This document shows positions 1-8,931 of a stretch of 64,000 nt of DNA, in pieces. A program made the position numbers and the translations under genes. How positions within the stretch are numbered: position 1 is the first letter of the stretch; each line of letters begins with the position of its first letter. The notes below the pieces were generated by a model that was not told where the DNA came from, did not search any database, and saw only the letters and a program-made list of their open reading frames with translations. Source of the DNA: an uncultured Rhodobacter sp. (GTDB lineage: Bacteria; Pseudomonadota; Alphaproteobacteria; Rhodobacterales; Rhodobacteraceae); NCBI GenBank assembly GCA_945952585.1, contig CAMFII010000006.1, positions 173,160 to 237,159 on the forward strand. The letters are read 5' to 3'.

Positions 1-129
1 GCGCTTGACCCAGCCCATGCCCGGCGCCGAAGGCCAGAGATAGGGGGCGACGCGGCGGATGGTTTCCCACCCTTTCGTCGGACGGTCGGAAACATCGGCG
101 CTGGTGGCGCTGGCAGTCAGCTTGCGCAT
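1..129 (-). CDS. ABC exporter of the ATM1 type, N-terminal fragment
   Basis: Only the first 43 codons lie in the window; the gene continues off the left edge. The ATG is at 127-129 on the minus strand. The fragment contains GWETIRRVAPYLWP followed by GMGWVKR, which resembles the start of alphaproteobacterial ATM1/HMT1-type half-transporters (membrane domain plus ATPase, exporting glutathione-linked sulfur or metal compounds from the cytoplasm). No transmembrane segment or ATPase motif is visible yet, so the call rests on this short N-terminal signature alone. It is divergent from the ArsR-type regulator to its right. Confidence 0.6.
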   Translation of the reverse strand, partial: MRKLTASATSADVSDRPTKGWETIRRVAPYLWPSAPGMGWVKR

Positions 130-168
130 GGAACTTTCTCAGAAATCCCGAAACGGGAGAGGATTGCA

Positions 169-228
169 TTGTCCAAGGAGGGGTTCTGGAGTAGAACTCC
201 ACTATTCAACGATTCACGAGTAGTTGAA
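169..228 (+). promoter_or_regulatory. Putative promoter and operator of the ArsR-family gene
   Basis: TTGTCC (169-174), a 17-nt spacer and TAGAAC (192-197) form a weak sigma70-like promoter pointing into the regulator gene. Directly downstream is an inverted repeat, TTCAAC (205-210) and GTTGAA (223-228), spaced by 12 nt. That is the geometry of an ArsR/SmtB operator just 2 nt before the start codon. The site is inferred from symmetry and position; autoregulation is an expectation from the family. Confidence 0.35.
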
Positions 229-230
229 GG

Positions 231-575
231 ATGGAGCAAAGTAAAGTCCTCGCCGCCCTGTCGGCCCTGTCACATGAATCGCGGCTGGAGCTGATCCGGC
301 TGCTGATGGACAAGGGCGACGAGGGACTGGCGGCCGGCGCCATTGGCGAAGCGCTCGGCCTCGGCGCGTCGCGGCTTTCCTTCCACTTGTCGGCCCTCGA
401 ACAGGCCGGGCTCATCCGCTCGCGCCGCGCGTCACGCAACGTGATCTATGTCGTCGACCGCGAGGGGATCGGCCGCACCCTCGGTTTCCTGCTCGCCGAT
501 TGCTGCAAGGGCGACGCCAAGGTCATGGCCTGCTGCCGCGAGGCCTCGGAACAGGCGGACGAGGACGGGCGTTAG
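231..575 (+). CDS. ArsR/SmtB-family HTH transcriptional regulator
   Basis: A 114-residue protein with the standard ArsR winged helix: a leading helix with ALSHESRLELIRLL (about 13-26), then the recognition region GASRLSFHLSALEQAGLI (about 45-62) and a beta-wing. Members repress their own operon and release DNA on metal binding or another signal. Cysteines occur only as CC pairs near residues 90 and 101 (DCCKGD, ACCRE); these could bind thiophilic metal or metalloid, but there is no classical ELCVCDL motif. The gene precedes a glutathione transferase by 56 nt, so the two are probably co-transcribed. The inducer is unknown. Confidence 0.9.
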   Translation: MEQSKVLAALSALSHESRLELIRLLMDKGDEGLAAGAIGEALGLGASRLSFHLSALEQAGLIRSRRASRNVIYVVDREGIGRTLGFLLADCCKGDAKVMACCREASEQADEDGR

Positions 576-631
576 GATCCTGCCGGCGGCCGCCCGACCG
601 GCTTCGCCCTTCCCTGCGGAGGAAGCCTGCA

Positions 632-1273
632 ATGACCGTGACGATCACCGCCTTTGACCGTTCCCCAGACGGCGGAAAGGGCCTCGCGCGGGATACCCGC
701 GTGCGGTGGGCACTGGAGGAGGTCGGGCAACCCTACGAGGTCCGTCTTGTCAGCTTCGCCGCGCTGAAGGAACCCGCCCATCTTGCGCTGAACCCCTTTG
801 GCCAGATCCCGACCTACGAGGAAGATGGCCTTGTCCTGTTCGAGACCGGCGCGATCGTGCTGCATGTGGCCGAAACCCGGGACGGCCTGCTTCCGATGGA
901 TCCCGCAGCGCGCGCAAGGGCCATCGCCTGGATGTTCGCGGCGGTCAACACGGTCGAACCGCCGATCCTCGACCTGTCCATCGCCCGGCTTCAGGAACGG
1001 GACCGACCCTGGGCGGCCGGCCGCCTGCCCCTGGTCGAGGAGCGCGTCCGAACCCGACTCCGGCAACTGTCGGCGCGGCTGGGCGACGCGGACTGGCTCG
1101 ACGGCGACTTCACCGCCGGCGACCTGATGATGGTCTCTGTCCTGCTGCGCCTGCGGTCCTCGGGCTTGCTCGACGAATTCCCCAGGCTTTCCGCCTATGT
1201 CGCGCGCGGCGAGGCGCGGCCTGCCTACCGCCGCGCCTTTGCCGACCAGCTTGCGGTCAACACCCGGCCCTAG
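632..1273 (+). CDS. Glutathione S-transferase family protein
   Basis: 213 residues in the cytosolic GST layout. The N-terminal thioredoxin-like half ends with NPFGQIPTYEEDGLVLFETGAI (the cis-Pro and the Glu-Ser/Thr glutathione-gamma-glutamyl site, here ET), and the helical C-terminal half has the WLDGDFTAGDLMM N-capping box. The start at 632 is preferred because GGAGGA lies 7-8 nt upstream; an open frame extends further back but has no such site. It probably conjugates or reduces electrophiles with glutathione; the substrate cannot be read from sequence. It follows the ArsR-type gene and its stop overlaps the convergent LysM gene by 4 nt. Confidence 0.85.
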   Translation: MTVTITAFDRSPDGGKGLARDTRVRWALEEVGQPYEVRLVSFAALKEPAHLALNPFGQIPTYEEDGLVLFETGAIVLHVAETRDGLLPMDPAARARAIAWMFAAVNTVEPPILDLSIARLQERDRPWAAGRLPLVEERVRTRLRQLSARLGDADWLDGDFTAGDLMMVSVLLRLRSSGLLDEFPRLSAYVARGEARPAYRRAFADQLAVNTRP

Positions 1274-2595
1274 TCCTTCTTCGGCACCGTGAACACCTGT
1301 CCGGGATAGATCAGGTCCGGGTCCTTGATCTGCGCCTTGTTGGCCTCGAACACGCGCACATACATCACCCCGTCGCCGTAGTTCTCCTTAGCGATCTCCC
1401 ACAGGGTGAAGCCGGGCTGGACGGTGATGTTGACCGGCTTGCCGGTCTTCGACCGCAGCGCAGCCAGCGCGTCGGGCGCTTCGCGCTGGAACGGCGTCTC
1501 GTAGCGCGAGGTGACGTCGCCGGTCGCGTCCAGCTGGTCAGCGCGCAGCGTGTAGACGCCCGGCGCCACCTCGCCGAGCGTGCCGCTCCAGCTGCCATCC
1601 GCGCCGACCGTCGCCTCGAGCACCGGCTTGTTGTCCAGGTAAAGCCTGAGCGGCGAGCCCGCCTTGCCGTGACCGGACAGCTGCACCGCCCCGGTCGAGG
1701 AGTAGGAGATCGCGCCGATCGTCACGTTGTCAGGCAGGCCAGACGCGCCCTGCAGCACCTTGGCGCCGCTGTCGGTCACCAGAACGGCCGTGGAGGTTTC
1801 GCTGCCCGCCGCTTCAGGTTCGCTGTCGTCCTCGGCGGTTGCAGTGGTGCCGGCCGCTTCTGCCGCCGGCTGGGTTTCGGTTGCCGCCGTGGCCGTCGTT
1901 TCGGTGGTCGCGCTCTCGGTCGAGGCCGTGGCCGAGGATGTCGGCTCCGTCTGGGCCGCGCCCGCCTGGGCGGTATCGCCGGCCGCCGGAGCAGCCTGGG
2001 TGCCGCCATCCGCTGCGGTTTCAGCCTGTGCCACCTGAGTTTCGTCCGCGGTCGTCCCCGTCGCGCCGGCATCCGTCGTCGCCGCGGTCGCGGGTGTCGG
2101 CGCCAGAACCACTTCGTCGGCCGAGGCAACGGCCTCGCCCGTCTCGGGCTGCATCGACAGCTGGACCACCCTTGGCGTGGCGCTTGGCGGCAGCGCGAAC
2201 ATGGCGACGAACTTGCCTTGCGGATCGGCCACCGCGCTGGCCTTTTCGACGCCGTCGATCTTGACCGAAACCTCGGCTCCCGCCAGGGCGCGCCCGGCAA
2301 CCAACGCGTCGCCCTCGGGCGACACCCGGACGACGTCGAAGGCCGGAGGTTCAGGCTTTGCAGCCGGTGCCGCCGCCGCGGTTTCCGTCGCGGGCGCGGC
2401 CGCAGGCGCAGCGGTCTCTGTTGCCACGGTCTTGGCCGGCTCGCTGGCCGGCGCTGTCGTCTCGGCTGTCTCGGCCGGCTTCGGCGCGGGCGACTGCCCC
2501 TTGAAGATCAGAACGCCTGCCCCGACGATCACCGCCGCGCCGCCCGCCAGAACCAGCGCCCTTGCGCCGGTTCCCATGTCTTTCCACCCCGACAT
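1270..2595 (-). CDS. LysM domain-containing, membrane-anchored Ala/Thr-rich protein
   Basis: 441 residues. One N-terminal transmembrane segment (about 12-31) is followed by a long Ala/Thr/Glu/Pro-rich linker, an Ig-like beta region (about 300-385, with ADGSWSGTLGEVAPGVYTL) and a C-terminal LysM domain (about 390-441, ending YPGQVFTVPKKD). LysM binds peptidoglycan, so the protein is probably anchored in the inner membrane with the rest in the periplasm. The start is chosen at 2595, where GGGGGATTTTGG precedes ATG; an upstream in-frame Met lacks a ribosome site. Rhodobacterales carry similar LysM proteins of unknown precise role. Confidence 0.85.
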   Translation of the reverse strand: MSGWKDMGTGARALVLAGGAAVIVGAGVLIFKGQSPAPKPAETAETTAPASEPAKTVATETAAPAAAPATETAAAAPAAKPEPPAFDVVRVSPEGDALVAGRALAGAEVSVKIDGVEKASAVADPQGKFVAMFALPPSATPRVVQLSMQPETGEAVASADEVVLAPTPATAATTDAGATGTTADETQVAQAETAADGGTQAAPAAGDTAQAGAAQTEPTSSATASTESATTETTATAATETQPAAEAAGTTATAEDDSEPEAAGSETSTAVLVTDSGAKVLQGASGLPDNVTIGAISYSSTGAVQLSGHGKAGSPLRLYLDNKPVLEATVGADGSWSGTLGEVAPGVYTLRADQLDATGDVTSRYETPFQREAPDALAALRSKTGKPVNITVQPGFTLWEIAKENYGDGVMYVRVFEANKAQIKDPDLIYPGQVFTVPKKD

Positions 2596-2698
2596 TCCAA
2601 AATCCCCCTGCCGGGCCTGTTGCCGACCCGTGCTTGTCCTTCCCGTAGCAACCCAGATAACAATCCGCAACGCAACAGATTTCAGGACCTCCCCACAG

Positions 2699-3253
2699 AT
2701 GATTCCGCTTCGTTCCGTCTGCGTGTTCTGCGGCTCACGCCCCGGCGCCCGCCCCGCCTATGCCGAGGCTGCTCGCGCGGTCGGGCGGCTGATCGCCGCC
2801 GAAGGCTGGCGACTGGTCTACGGGGCGGGCGATGTCGGCCTGATGGGCGAGGTGGCGCGCGCGGCCCAGGCCGACGGCGCGCGGTCGCTCGGCGTCATCC
2901 CGACCCACCTGCTCTTGCGGGAAAAGGGCAAGCGCGACCTGACCTCCTTCGTCATCACCGAGGACATGCACGAGCGGAAAAAGGTCATGTTCATGAATTC
3001 GGACGCGATCGTGGTCCTGCCCGGCGGCGCCGGTACGCTCGACGAATATTTCGAGGTGCTGACCTGGCGCCAGATCGGGTTGCACAAGAAGCCGATCTTC
3101 CTGCTCAATACCGAAGGCTACTGGGACCCGCTCATGGCGCTTGGCGACCATGTCATCGCAGAAGGCTTCGCCGAGGACGCGATGCGCAGCTACTCGACGC
3201 TGGTCCCGGATGTCGAGACGCTGGCCGACCGGCTGCGCGCCGCGCTTTCCTGA
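2699..3253 (+). CDS. LOG family Rossmann-fold protein (TIGR00730)
   Basis: 184 residues, the usual LOG length. It has the N-terminal VFCGSRPG nucleotide-binding loop (about 9-16), YGAGDVGLMG (about 41-50) and the diagnostic PGGAGTLDE (108-116), whose Glu is catalytic in characterised members. Such proteins hydrolyse cytokinin riboside 5'-monophosphate or related nucleotides into base and ribose phosphate; in bacteria the physiological substrate is mostly unproven. The ATG at 2699 lacks a strong ribosome site. The 3' end overlaps the convergent rarD gene by 64 nt. Confidence 0.88.
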   Translation: MIPLRSVCVFCGSRPGARPAYAEAARAVGRLIAAEGWRLVYGAGDVGLMGEVARAAQADGARSLGVIPTHLLLREKGKRDLTSFVITEDMHERKKVMFMNSDAIVVLPGGAGTLDEYFEVLTWRQIGLHKKPIFLLNTEGYWDPLMALGDHVIAEGFAEDAMRSYSTLVPDVETLADRLRAALS

Positions 3254-4155
3254 CGGAAGGACGCCAGCGAATAGATCGCGACGGCGAGCCAGATCAGCGC
3301 GAAGGCCGCCTTGTGCCAGATGGTGAAGGGCTCGCCGAACACCACAACAGCGCATAGGAATTGCAGCGTCGGATTGACGAACTGCACCAGCCCGACGGTC
3401 GCCATCGACGCCTTGTGCGTGGCATAGGCAAACAGGATCAGCGGCCCCCCGGTGATGATCCCTGATCCAACGAGCAACAGGGTCGTCGTCCAGCCGTCGC
3501 CGGGACTGTGGCCCAGGAAATGCCCGCCCGGACGCCCGCCCTCGCTGAACCAGCCGGACTGGACCCCTATGATCCAGATCAGCGCCAAGGGCGCAAGCAG
3601 CGTCACCTCGGCGGTGACCGAGGTAACCGGGTCGGCCTTAAGCTGCTTCTTCACCAACCCGTAGATGCCGAAAGTGATGGCCAGCGTCAGCGCGATCCAG
3701 GGCGGCACATGCAAGCCCCAGGTCAGAAGCGCGACAGCCACCGCGGCGATTCCTGCAGCCACCCCTTGCAGGGCCGACAGCCTTTCGCCGAAGAACACGA
3801 CCCCGATCACGACGGCGACGATGGGGAAGATGTAGTAGCCAAGGCTCGCCTCGGTCGCCATGCCGATCTGGACCGAGAGGATGAACAGGAACCAGTTGGT
3901 CGAGATCATCAGCGCGGCCAGCGCCACGACCCAGACGTCGTGTGACCGGATCAGGCTGCCGACCTCACTGAGCCGCCCTTTCACCAGCAGCACGACGGCG
4001 AAGAAGACCGCCGACCAGATCGTGCGGTGGCTCAGCACCTCCAGCGGCGGAACCTGTTCGAGCACCTTGTAGTAAAGCGGCGAAAGACCCCAGATCACCG
4101 CGGCGGCCAGCATGGCAAGTACGCCCTTGGTCCCCTCGCTCACGCCCTGCCCCAT
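3190..4155 (-). CDS. rarD: EamA/RarD-family permease
   Basis: 321 residues with about ten hydrophobic segments in two EamA repeats and the RarD-type opening GVLAMLAAAVIWGLSPLYYK. RarD proteins are drug/metabolite superfamily inner-membrane permeases; E. coli RarD was linked to chloramphenicol sensitivity but the transported substrate is uncertain. The last 21 codons are read antiparallel to the end of the LOG gene. The tail after the final membrane segment is Ser/Arg-rich and probably cytoplasmic. It stands alone, with the sodB terminator just upstream. Confidence 0.85.
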   Translation of the reverse strand: MGQGVSEGTKGVLAMLAAAVIWGLSPLYYKVLEQVPPLEVLSHRTIWSAVFFAVVLLVKGRLSEVGSLIRSHDVWVVALAALMISTNWFLFILSVQIGMATEASLGYYIFPIVAVVIGVVFFGERLSALQGVAAGIAAVAVALLTWGLHVPPWIALTLAITFGIYGLVKKQLKADPVTSVTAEVTLLAPLALIWIIGVQSGWFSEGGRPGGHFLGHSPGDGWTTTLLLVGSGIITGGPLILFAYATHKASMATVGLVQFVNPTLQFLCAVVVFGEPFTIWHKAAFALIWLAVAIYSLASFRQESAARSRSASVSTSGTSVE

Positions 4156-4170
4156 TCGAAATGACCCAAT

Positions 4171-4201
4171 GAAAACCGCCGCCCGGACTGCCGGGCGGCG
4201 G
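4171..4201 (-). terminator. Rho-independent terminator of sodB
   Basis: A perfect 11-bp G+C stem (4176-4186 with 4191-4201) and a 4-nt loop, followed on the minus strand by TTTTC. It lies 39 nt past the sodB stop codon, in the sodB direction. It is the clearest intrinsic terminator in the window. Confidence 0.88.
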
Positions 4202-4239
4202 AATGAGGATTTGCAGATTAGCCGATCAGCGGCAAGCGG

Positions 4240-4842
4240 TCAGAGCTTGGCCGCGACCGCTTCCCAGTTCACCAGCTTCTCGAGGAAGTTGGTCAGGTAG
4301 GCCGGGCGCTTGTTGCGGAAGTCGATGTAGTAGCTGTGCTCCCACACGTCGCAACCCAGAAGCGCGGTCTGGCCGAAGCAGAGCGGGTTCACGCCGTTCT
4401 CGGTCTTGGTGATCTTGAGGCTGCCGTCCTTGTCCTTGACGAGCCAGGCCCAGCCCGAGCCGAACTGGCCGGCACCGGCGGCGGAAAAGTCGTCCTTGAA
4501 CTTCTGGACCGACCCGAAGGCTTCGGTCAGCGCCTTTTCCAGCGCGCCCGGGATCTTCTTGTTCTCGCCCGGCGCCATCCAGGTCCAGAACTGGTTGTGG
4601 TTCCAGTGCTGGCTGGCGTTGTTGAAGATGCCGTTCTGGGCCACCGCGCCGGCCTGGTAGGTGCCTTTGACGATGTCCTCGAGCGATTTCGATTCCCACT
4701 CGGTGCCTGCAATCAGCTTGTTGCCGTTGTCGACATAGGCCTTGTGGTGCAGGTCGTGGTGATACTCCAGCGTCTCCTTCGACATGCCGAGGGAGGCCAG
4801 CGCATCATGGGCATAGGGAAGATCGGGAAGGGTGAAAGCCAT
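4240..4842 (-). CDS. sodB: Superoxide dismutase, Fe/Mn type
   Basis: 200 residues, full length. The four metal ligands are visible: His28 (in EYHHDLHH), His82 (in HWNHNQFW), Asp165 and His169 (in DVWEHSYY). It disproportionates superoxide to O2 and H2O2 in the cytoplasm. GQFGSGWAWL and the overall motif pattern fit the iron-type SodB of alphaproteobacteria, but iron and manganese preference cannot be settled from sequence. It lies downstream of the sarcosine oxidase genes with a 180-nt gap, so it probably has its own promoter, and ends at a strong terminator. Confidence 0.95.
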   Translation of the reverse strand: MAFTLPDLPYAHDALASLGMSKETLEYHHDLHHKAYVDNGNKLIAGTEWESKSLEDIVKGTYQAGAVAQNGIFNNASQHWNHNQFWTWMAPGENKKIPGALEKALTEAFGSVQKFKDDFSAAGAGQFGSGWAWLVKDKDGSLKITKTENGVNPLCFGQTALLGCDVWEHSYYIDFRNKRPAYLTNFLEKLVNWEAVAAKL

Positions 4843-5022
4843 CTGAGCATTCCTTTCGCTTCTGTTCGCTCGGGCGGCATCTTTGTCGCCGCGCGGCCGG
4901 GGTCAAGGTCAATCTGTCGCGGAATGGCGAAAGGACAAGCCTTGTCCTCAGTCGGAGGGGTAATCACTCCGGGCACGGACAGGCTCCCGCCAATCGCATT
5001 GCGAGGCGAGGGCCTGGTAAAA

Positions 5023-5580
5023 TCAGGCCAGACCCAGCTCGCTGCCGGGCTGCGCGGAGTGCTCCAGAAGGCCGAAGACATAGCCTGCGACCGAGCGGAA
5101 GCAGACGATGCGGTAGCCGCCCCCCTGCCGCCAGAAGGCACCGGCCACCTGCGCGAGGCGCGTACGGCGTAACTCGCCCTCGGCCAGGGTCGAATGATCG
5201 ACCGGCGACAGCTTCATCAGCACTTCGGCCGCATCTCCGCCCTCGACATCGAACACCGCGCGGGCGTCCGACACGTCGACGGCCAGATGATGCTGGCCCT
5301 TCAGCGCTTTCGCCACAGCCTCCAAGGCCTTGCCGACCTCGGCATAGGGCACAACCAGCAGGTATTCGTCCGGGCTCATCCAGCCGGCCGCCCGGTCGCC
5401 ATCGATGACGATCCGGCGCTGCTCCGGCACGGCACAGCCGGTCGCCGCCTTGATCGCCTTGTCGAGCCCCGCCGTTCCCGGCTTCGCCCGCAAGGTGATC
5501 ATGCCCAGGGGTCCGATCTCGCGGATCGTGGCGAAGCCGCGATAGGTCTTGCCGCCCAATGCGCTGACAGGCTCAGACAT
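5023..5580 (-). CDS. soxG: Sarcosine oxidase, gamma subunit
   Basis: 185 residues with the SoxG pattern: FATIREIGPLGMITLRA near the N-terminus, AAGWMSPDEYLLV in the middle and ADVLMKL-type helices after it. Gamma is a small non-flavin subunit packed on the alpha C-terminal folate domain. The ATG at 5580 overlaps the soxA stop by 8 nt, which argues for coupled translation and against the further upstream in-frame start. It is the last gene of the soxBDAG operon. Confidence 0.9.
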   Translation of the reverse strand: MSEPVSALGGKTYRGFATIREIGPLGMITLRAKPGTAGLDKAIKAATGCAVPEQRRIVIDGDRAAGWMSPDEYLLVVPYAEVGKALEAVAKALKGQHHLAVDVSDARAVFDVEGGDAAEVLMKLSPVDHSTLAEGELRRTRLAQVAGAFWRQGGGYRIVCFRSVAGYVFGLLEHSAQPGSELGLA

Positions 5581-8500
5581 TCTGCTTCTCCCCGTCCTTG
5601 TCGTAGAAGACCGGATCAACGATCCGAACCTTCATCAGGCTGCCGTCGAGCTTGGTGAATTCCAGCGTCTCACCCATCCGCTCCGGCCCGCGCCTCACCA
5701 GACCCATGGCGATTCCGCGCCCGAGCGTCGGCGAATAGTAGGTCGAGGTGATCCGCCCCTGCACGTTGCGCTGGCCGTTGGCATTCACGCCAATATCGAC
5801 CGCATAGGCGCCATCGGGGATGACCGAGCCGTCCAGCGCCTCGAGCCCCACCAGCTTCCAGCGGTTCGGATCGGAAAGGTAGGTCCGCTCCTGCCCGCGC
5901 TTGCCAAGGTAGTCGGCCTTCTTCTTCGAGATCGCCCAGCCCAGGTTCAGGTCCTGCGGGATCACCGTGCCGTCGGTTTCATCACCGATCATGATGAAGC
6001 CCTTCTCGGCGCGCAGCACGTGCAGCGCCTCGGTGCCGTAGGGCATCGCGCCGAATTCGGCCCCCGCCGCCACGCAGGCATCCCAGAAGGCGCGGCCGTG
6101 GCTGGCCGGGACCGCGATCTCGTAGCTGAGTTCGCCCGAGAAGCTGATCCGGTAGACACGAACCGGGAAACCGCCAAGCGTCCCATCGGCCCATTGCATG
6201 AAGGGCAGCGTCTCTTTCGAGACATCCATCCCGCCGAGTTTTTCCAGCAATTTCCGTGCATTGGGGCCGACGACCGCGACCTGGGCATATTGCTCGGTGA
6301 CGTTCGCGGTATAGACCTGCCAGTCCCACCATTCGCACTGGAGCCAATCTTCCATATGCGCATGGATGCGGTCGGCGCCGCCGGTCGTGGTGTGGCAGAG
6401 GAAGGTTTCCTCGTCGATCCGCGCCACGACACCGTCATCCATCAGGAAGCCGTTCTCGCTGCACATCAGCCCATAGCGGCACTTGCCTACGGCCAAGGTC
6501 GACATGACACCCGTATAGAGCATGTCGAGGAACTTGCCTGCATCCGGCCCCTTGACGATGATCTTGCCGAGTGTCGAGGCGTCGAGCAGGCCGATGCCCT
6601 TGCGGACATTCAGCACCTCGCGCTTCACCGCCTCTTCATGGCTTTCGCCGTCGCGGGTGTAGCAGTACGGACGGCGCCACAGGCCGACCGGCTCGAAATA
6701 GGCGCCGTTCGCCTCGTGCCACTCGTGCATCGGCGTGCGTCGGAGCGGCTGGAAGATGTCGCCCCGCGCCTCGCCCGCCAGCGCCCCGAAGGTGACAGGG
6801 GTATAGGGCGGGCGGAAGGTGGTGGTGCCGACCTGCGGGATCTGCTCATTCAACGCCTGAGAAAGAACCGCCAGACCGTTGATGTTGCTCAGTTTCCCCT
6901 GATCCGTCGCCATACCGAGCGTGGTGTAGCGCTTGGTATGCTCGACGCTCTCGTAGCCCTCGCGCGCGGCGAGCTGCACGTCCGACACCTTCACGTCGTT
7001 CTGGTAGTCGAGCCACATCTTCATCTTCAGCGCCGGACCCGCGCCCTGCGGCATGATCCAGACCGCCTCGGTGGCGATGGAAGCGGGGTTCGAGATCGAC
7101 GCAGCTTCGGCCTTCTTCGGCTTGTGGCCGGTCGCCTCGGCGGCGGCGCGGCCGGCGGCATCGGCATCGGCCAGAAGCCCGGCCTCGTCGGTGCCGTTCG
7201 CGGCGCCAGTGACGATGACCATCGGCTGGCCTTCGGCACCGGTCGGCGGACGCGTTGCATCGGGGCGGAAGGCGGCGATCTTGTCATCCCACAGCAGCTT
7301 GCCGCCGCAATGGCTCCACAGGTGGACGACCGGTGACCAGCCGCCCGACATGGCGACGGCATCGCAGGCGATCTCTTCCATCACCGCGCCCTCACCCGCC
7401 TGCAGACCGATCTGCACGCCGGTCACGCGACGGCCGCCCTTGACCTTGACGACGGCGCGGCCCGCCTCGACCCGGATCCCGGCGGCCCGGGCCTTGTCAG
7501 CCAGCTCACCCGTCACGACCGCACGGGCGTCGATGATCGCAGGCACGGACAGGCCCGCAGCCTTCAGCGCCAGCGCGGTGCGATAGGCGTCGTCATTGTT
7601 GGTCACGACGACGGTGCGGTCGCCAAGGCTGACGCCGTAGTTCACCACATAGTCCCGCAGCGACGCGGCCAGCATCACGCCAGGAATGTCGTTGCCGGCA
7701 AAGGACAGCGGACGCTCGATGGCGCCGGTGGCGGTCACGATCCGCCCGACGCGCAGGCGCCAGAGACGGTGCTTCGGCCGCCCGTCACCCGGGGTGTGGT
7801 CCGCGACCTTCTCATCCGCCAGCACATAGCCGTGGTCATAGACGCCCGCCGCCATGGTGCGGGTGCGGAGCGTCACATTGTCCATCTTCGACAGCGCCGC
7901 GAGGGTCGCCTCGATCCAGGCGTCGGCCGGCTTGCCGTCGATCTCGACCCCGTCGACCGGCGCGCGGCCGCCCCACTGGGCGGTCTGCTCGATCAGCCAG
8001 ACCTTCGCCCCGGCCTTGGCCGCCGACAGCGCGGCCTGCAGACCGGCAATGCCGCCGCCCACGACGAGCACGTCGCAGAAGGCATAGGCCTGCTCGTAGC
8101 GGTCGGCGTCGCGGTCCTTCGGCACGCGGCCCAGGCCCGCCGACTGGCGCACGATCGGCTCGAACAGGTGCTTCCACGCGGCGCGGGGATGGATGAAGGT
8201 CTTGTAATAGAAGCCCGCCGGCAGCATCCGGGCGACGTAGTTGTTCACCACGCCCACGTCGAATTCGAGGCTCGGCCAGTGGTTCTGGCTGGCGCTTTCC
8301 AGCCCGTCGAACAGCTCGGTCGTGGTCGTGCGCTGGTTCGGCTCCAGCCGCGCGCCGGAACCGAGGTTCACCAGCGCGTTCGGCTCTTCCGGCCCGGCGG
8401 CGACCACGCCACGCGGGCGGTGATACTTGAAGCTGCGGCCGACCATCATCTGGTCATTGGCCAAGAGCGCCGAGGCGAGCGTGTCGCCGGCATAGCCCTT

Positions 8501-8581
8501 GAAGCGCTTGCCGTTGAAGGTGAAGTCGAGGGCGGCGCTGCGGTCGATCAGCCGGCCACCGCGAGACAGGCGCGTGCTCAT
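5573..8581 (-). CDS. soxA: Sarcosine oxidase, alpha subunit
   Basis: 1002 residues, the normal length. An N-terminal ferredoxin-like SoxA domain (about 1-110) is followed by a dinucleotide-binding core with VVGGGIAG (about 173-180) and a C-terminal aminomethyltransferase-like folate domain (about 620-990). The heterotetramer oxidises sarcosine to glycine and passes the methyl carbon to tetrahydrofolate, giving 5,10-methylene-THF and H2O2 in the cytoplasm. NAD and folate bind in alpha, with FMN at the alpha/beta interface in characterised enzymes. Its ATG overlaps the soxD stop as ATGA. It links methylated-amine or choline breakdown to one-carbon metabolism. Confidence 0.95.
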   Translation of the reverse strand: MSTRLSRGGRLIDRSAALDFTFNGKRFKGYAGDTLASALLANDQMMVGRSFKYHRPRGVVAAGPEEPNALVNLGSGARLEPNQRTTTTELFDGLESASQNHWPSLEFDVGVVNNYVARMLPAGFYYKTFIHPRAAWKHLFEPIVRQSAGLGRVPKDRDADRYEQAYAFCDVLVVGGGIAGLQAALSAAKAGAKVWLIEQTAQWGGRAPVDGVEIDGKPADAWIEATLAALSKMDNVTLRTRTMAAGVYDHGYVLADEKVADHTPGDGRPKHRLWRLRVGRIVTATGAIERPLSFAGNDIPGVMLAASLRDYVVNYGVSLGDRTVVVTNNDDAYRTALALKAAGLSVPAIIDARAVVTGELADKARAAGIRVEAGRAVVKVKGGRRVTGVQIGLQAGEGAVMEEIACDAVAMSGGWSPVVHLWSHCGGKLLWDDKIAAFRPDATRPPTGAEGQPMVIVTGAANGTDEAGLLADADAAGRAAAEATGHKPKKAEAASISNPASIATEAVWIMPQGAGPALKMKMWLDYQNDVKVSDVQLAAREGYESVEHTKRYTTLGMATDQGKLSNINGLAVLSQALNEQIPQVGTTTFRPPYTPVTFGALAGEARGDIFQPLRRTPMHEWHEANGAYFEPVGLWRRPYCYTRDGESHEEAVKREVLNVRKGIGLLDASTLGKIIVKGPDAGKFLDMLYTGVMSTLAVGKCRYGLMCSENGFLMDDGVVARIDEETFLCHTTTGGADRIHAHMEDWLQCEWWDWQVYTANVTEQYAQVAVVGPNARKLLEKLGGMDVSKETLPFMQWADGTLGGFPVRVYRISFSGELSYEIAVPASHGRAFWDACVAAGAEFGAMPYGTEALHVLRAEKGFIMIGDETDGTVIPQDLNLGWAISKKKADYLGKRGQERTYLSDPNRWKLVGLEALDGSVIPDGAYAVDIGVNANGQRNVQGRITSTYYSPTLGRGIAMGLVRRGPERMGETLEFTKLDGSLMKVRIVDPVFYDKDGEKQNV

Positions 8582-8901
8582 TTGTACCCCTTCCAGTCGG
8601 GACGGCGGGCCTTGATGGCGGCGACCACCTCGGGCGGCGGCTCGGGCGTCTGCGCCGGATAGGTGGCGAAGACCTCAAGCGTCGCGGTGTCGCGCGCGGC
8701 GAGGAACCACTTGCCGCAGCCATAGGCATGGCGCCAGCGTTCGAAATGCACGCCCTTCTCGTTCTTCCGGGCGAACATGTAGCCTTCGAACTCGTCATCC
8801 GACGAGCCCGGCCCGAAGCGCTTCAGATGCGCCTCGCCGCCGGGGGCGAGTTCGGTTTCCTCGGCTTTCACGCCGCAATAGGGGCAGGTGAGCGTCAGCA
8901 T
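8578..8901 (-). CDS. soxD: Sarcosine oxidase, delta subunit
   Basis: 107 residues. It has the zinc ligands known for SoxD: Cys6 and Cys9 (in CPYCG) with His58 and Cys62 (in RHAYGCGKWF). The subunit is structural, binding zinc within the alpha-beta-gamma-delta complex. The start at 8901 is chosen because it gives the family N-terminus MLTLTCPYCG; the open frame upstream runs through the palindromes between soxB and soxD and is unlikely to be coding. It couples to soxA by a 4-nt overlap. Confidence 0.93.
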   Translation of the reverse strand: MLTLTCPYCGVKAEETELAPGGEAHLKRFGPGSSDDEFEGYMFARKNEKGVHFERWRHAYGCGKWFLAARDTATLEVFATYPAQTPEPPPEVVAAIKARRPDWKGYK

Positions 8902-8931
8902 GGGCGAGCCTTCACATGCAAAGGGAAGAGA

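Noticed and set aside
706..3357. Very long plus-strand open frame, Arg/Pro/Gly-rich.
   Set aside because: It is the mirror of the LysM gene and runs across GST and LOG genes. Composition (Arg, Gly, Pro runs) is typical of antisense frames in high-G+C DNA, and real domains lie on the other frames.
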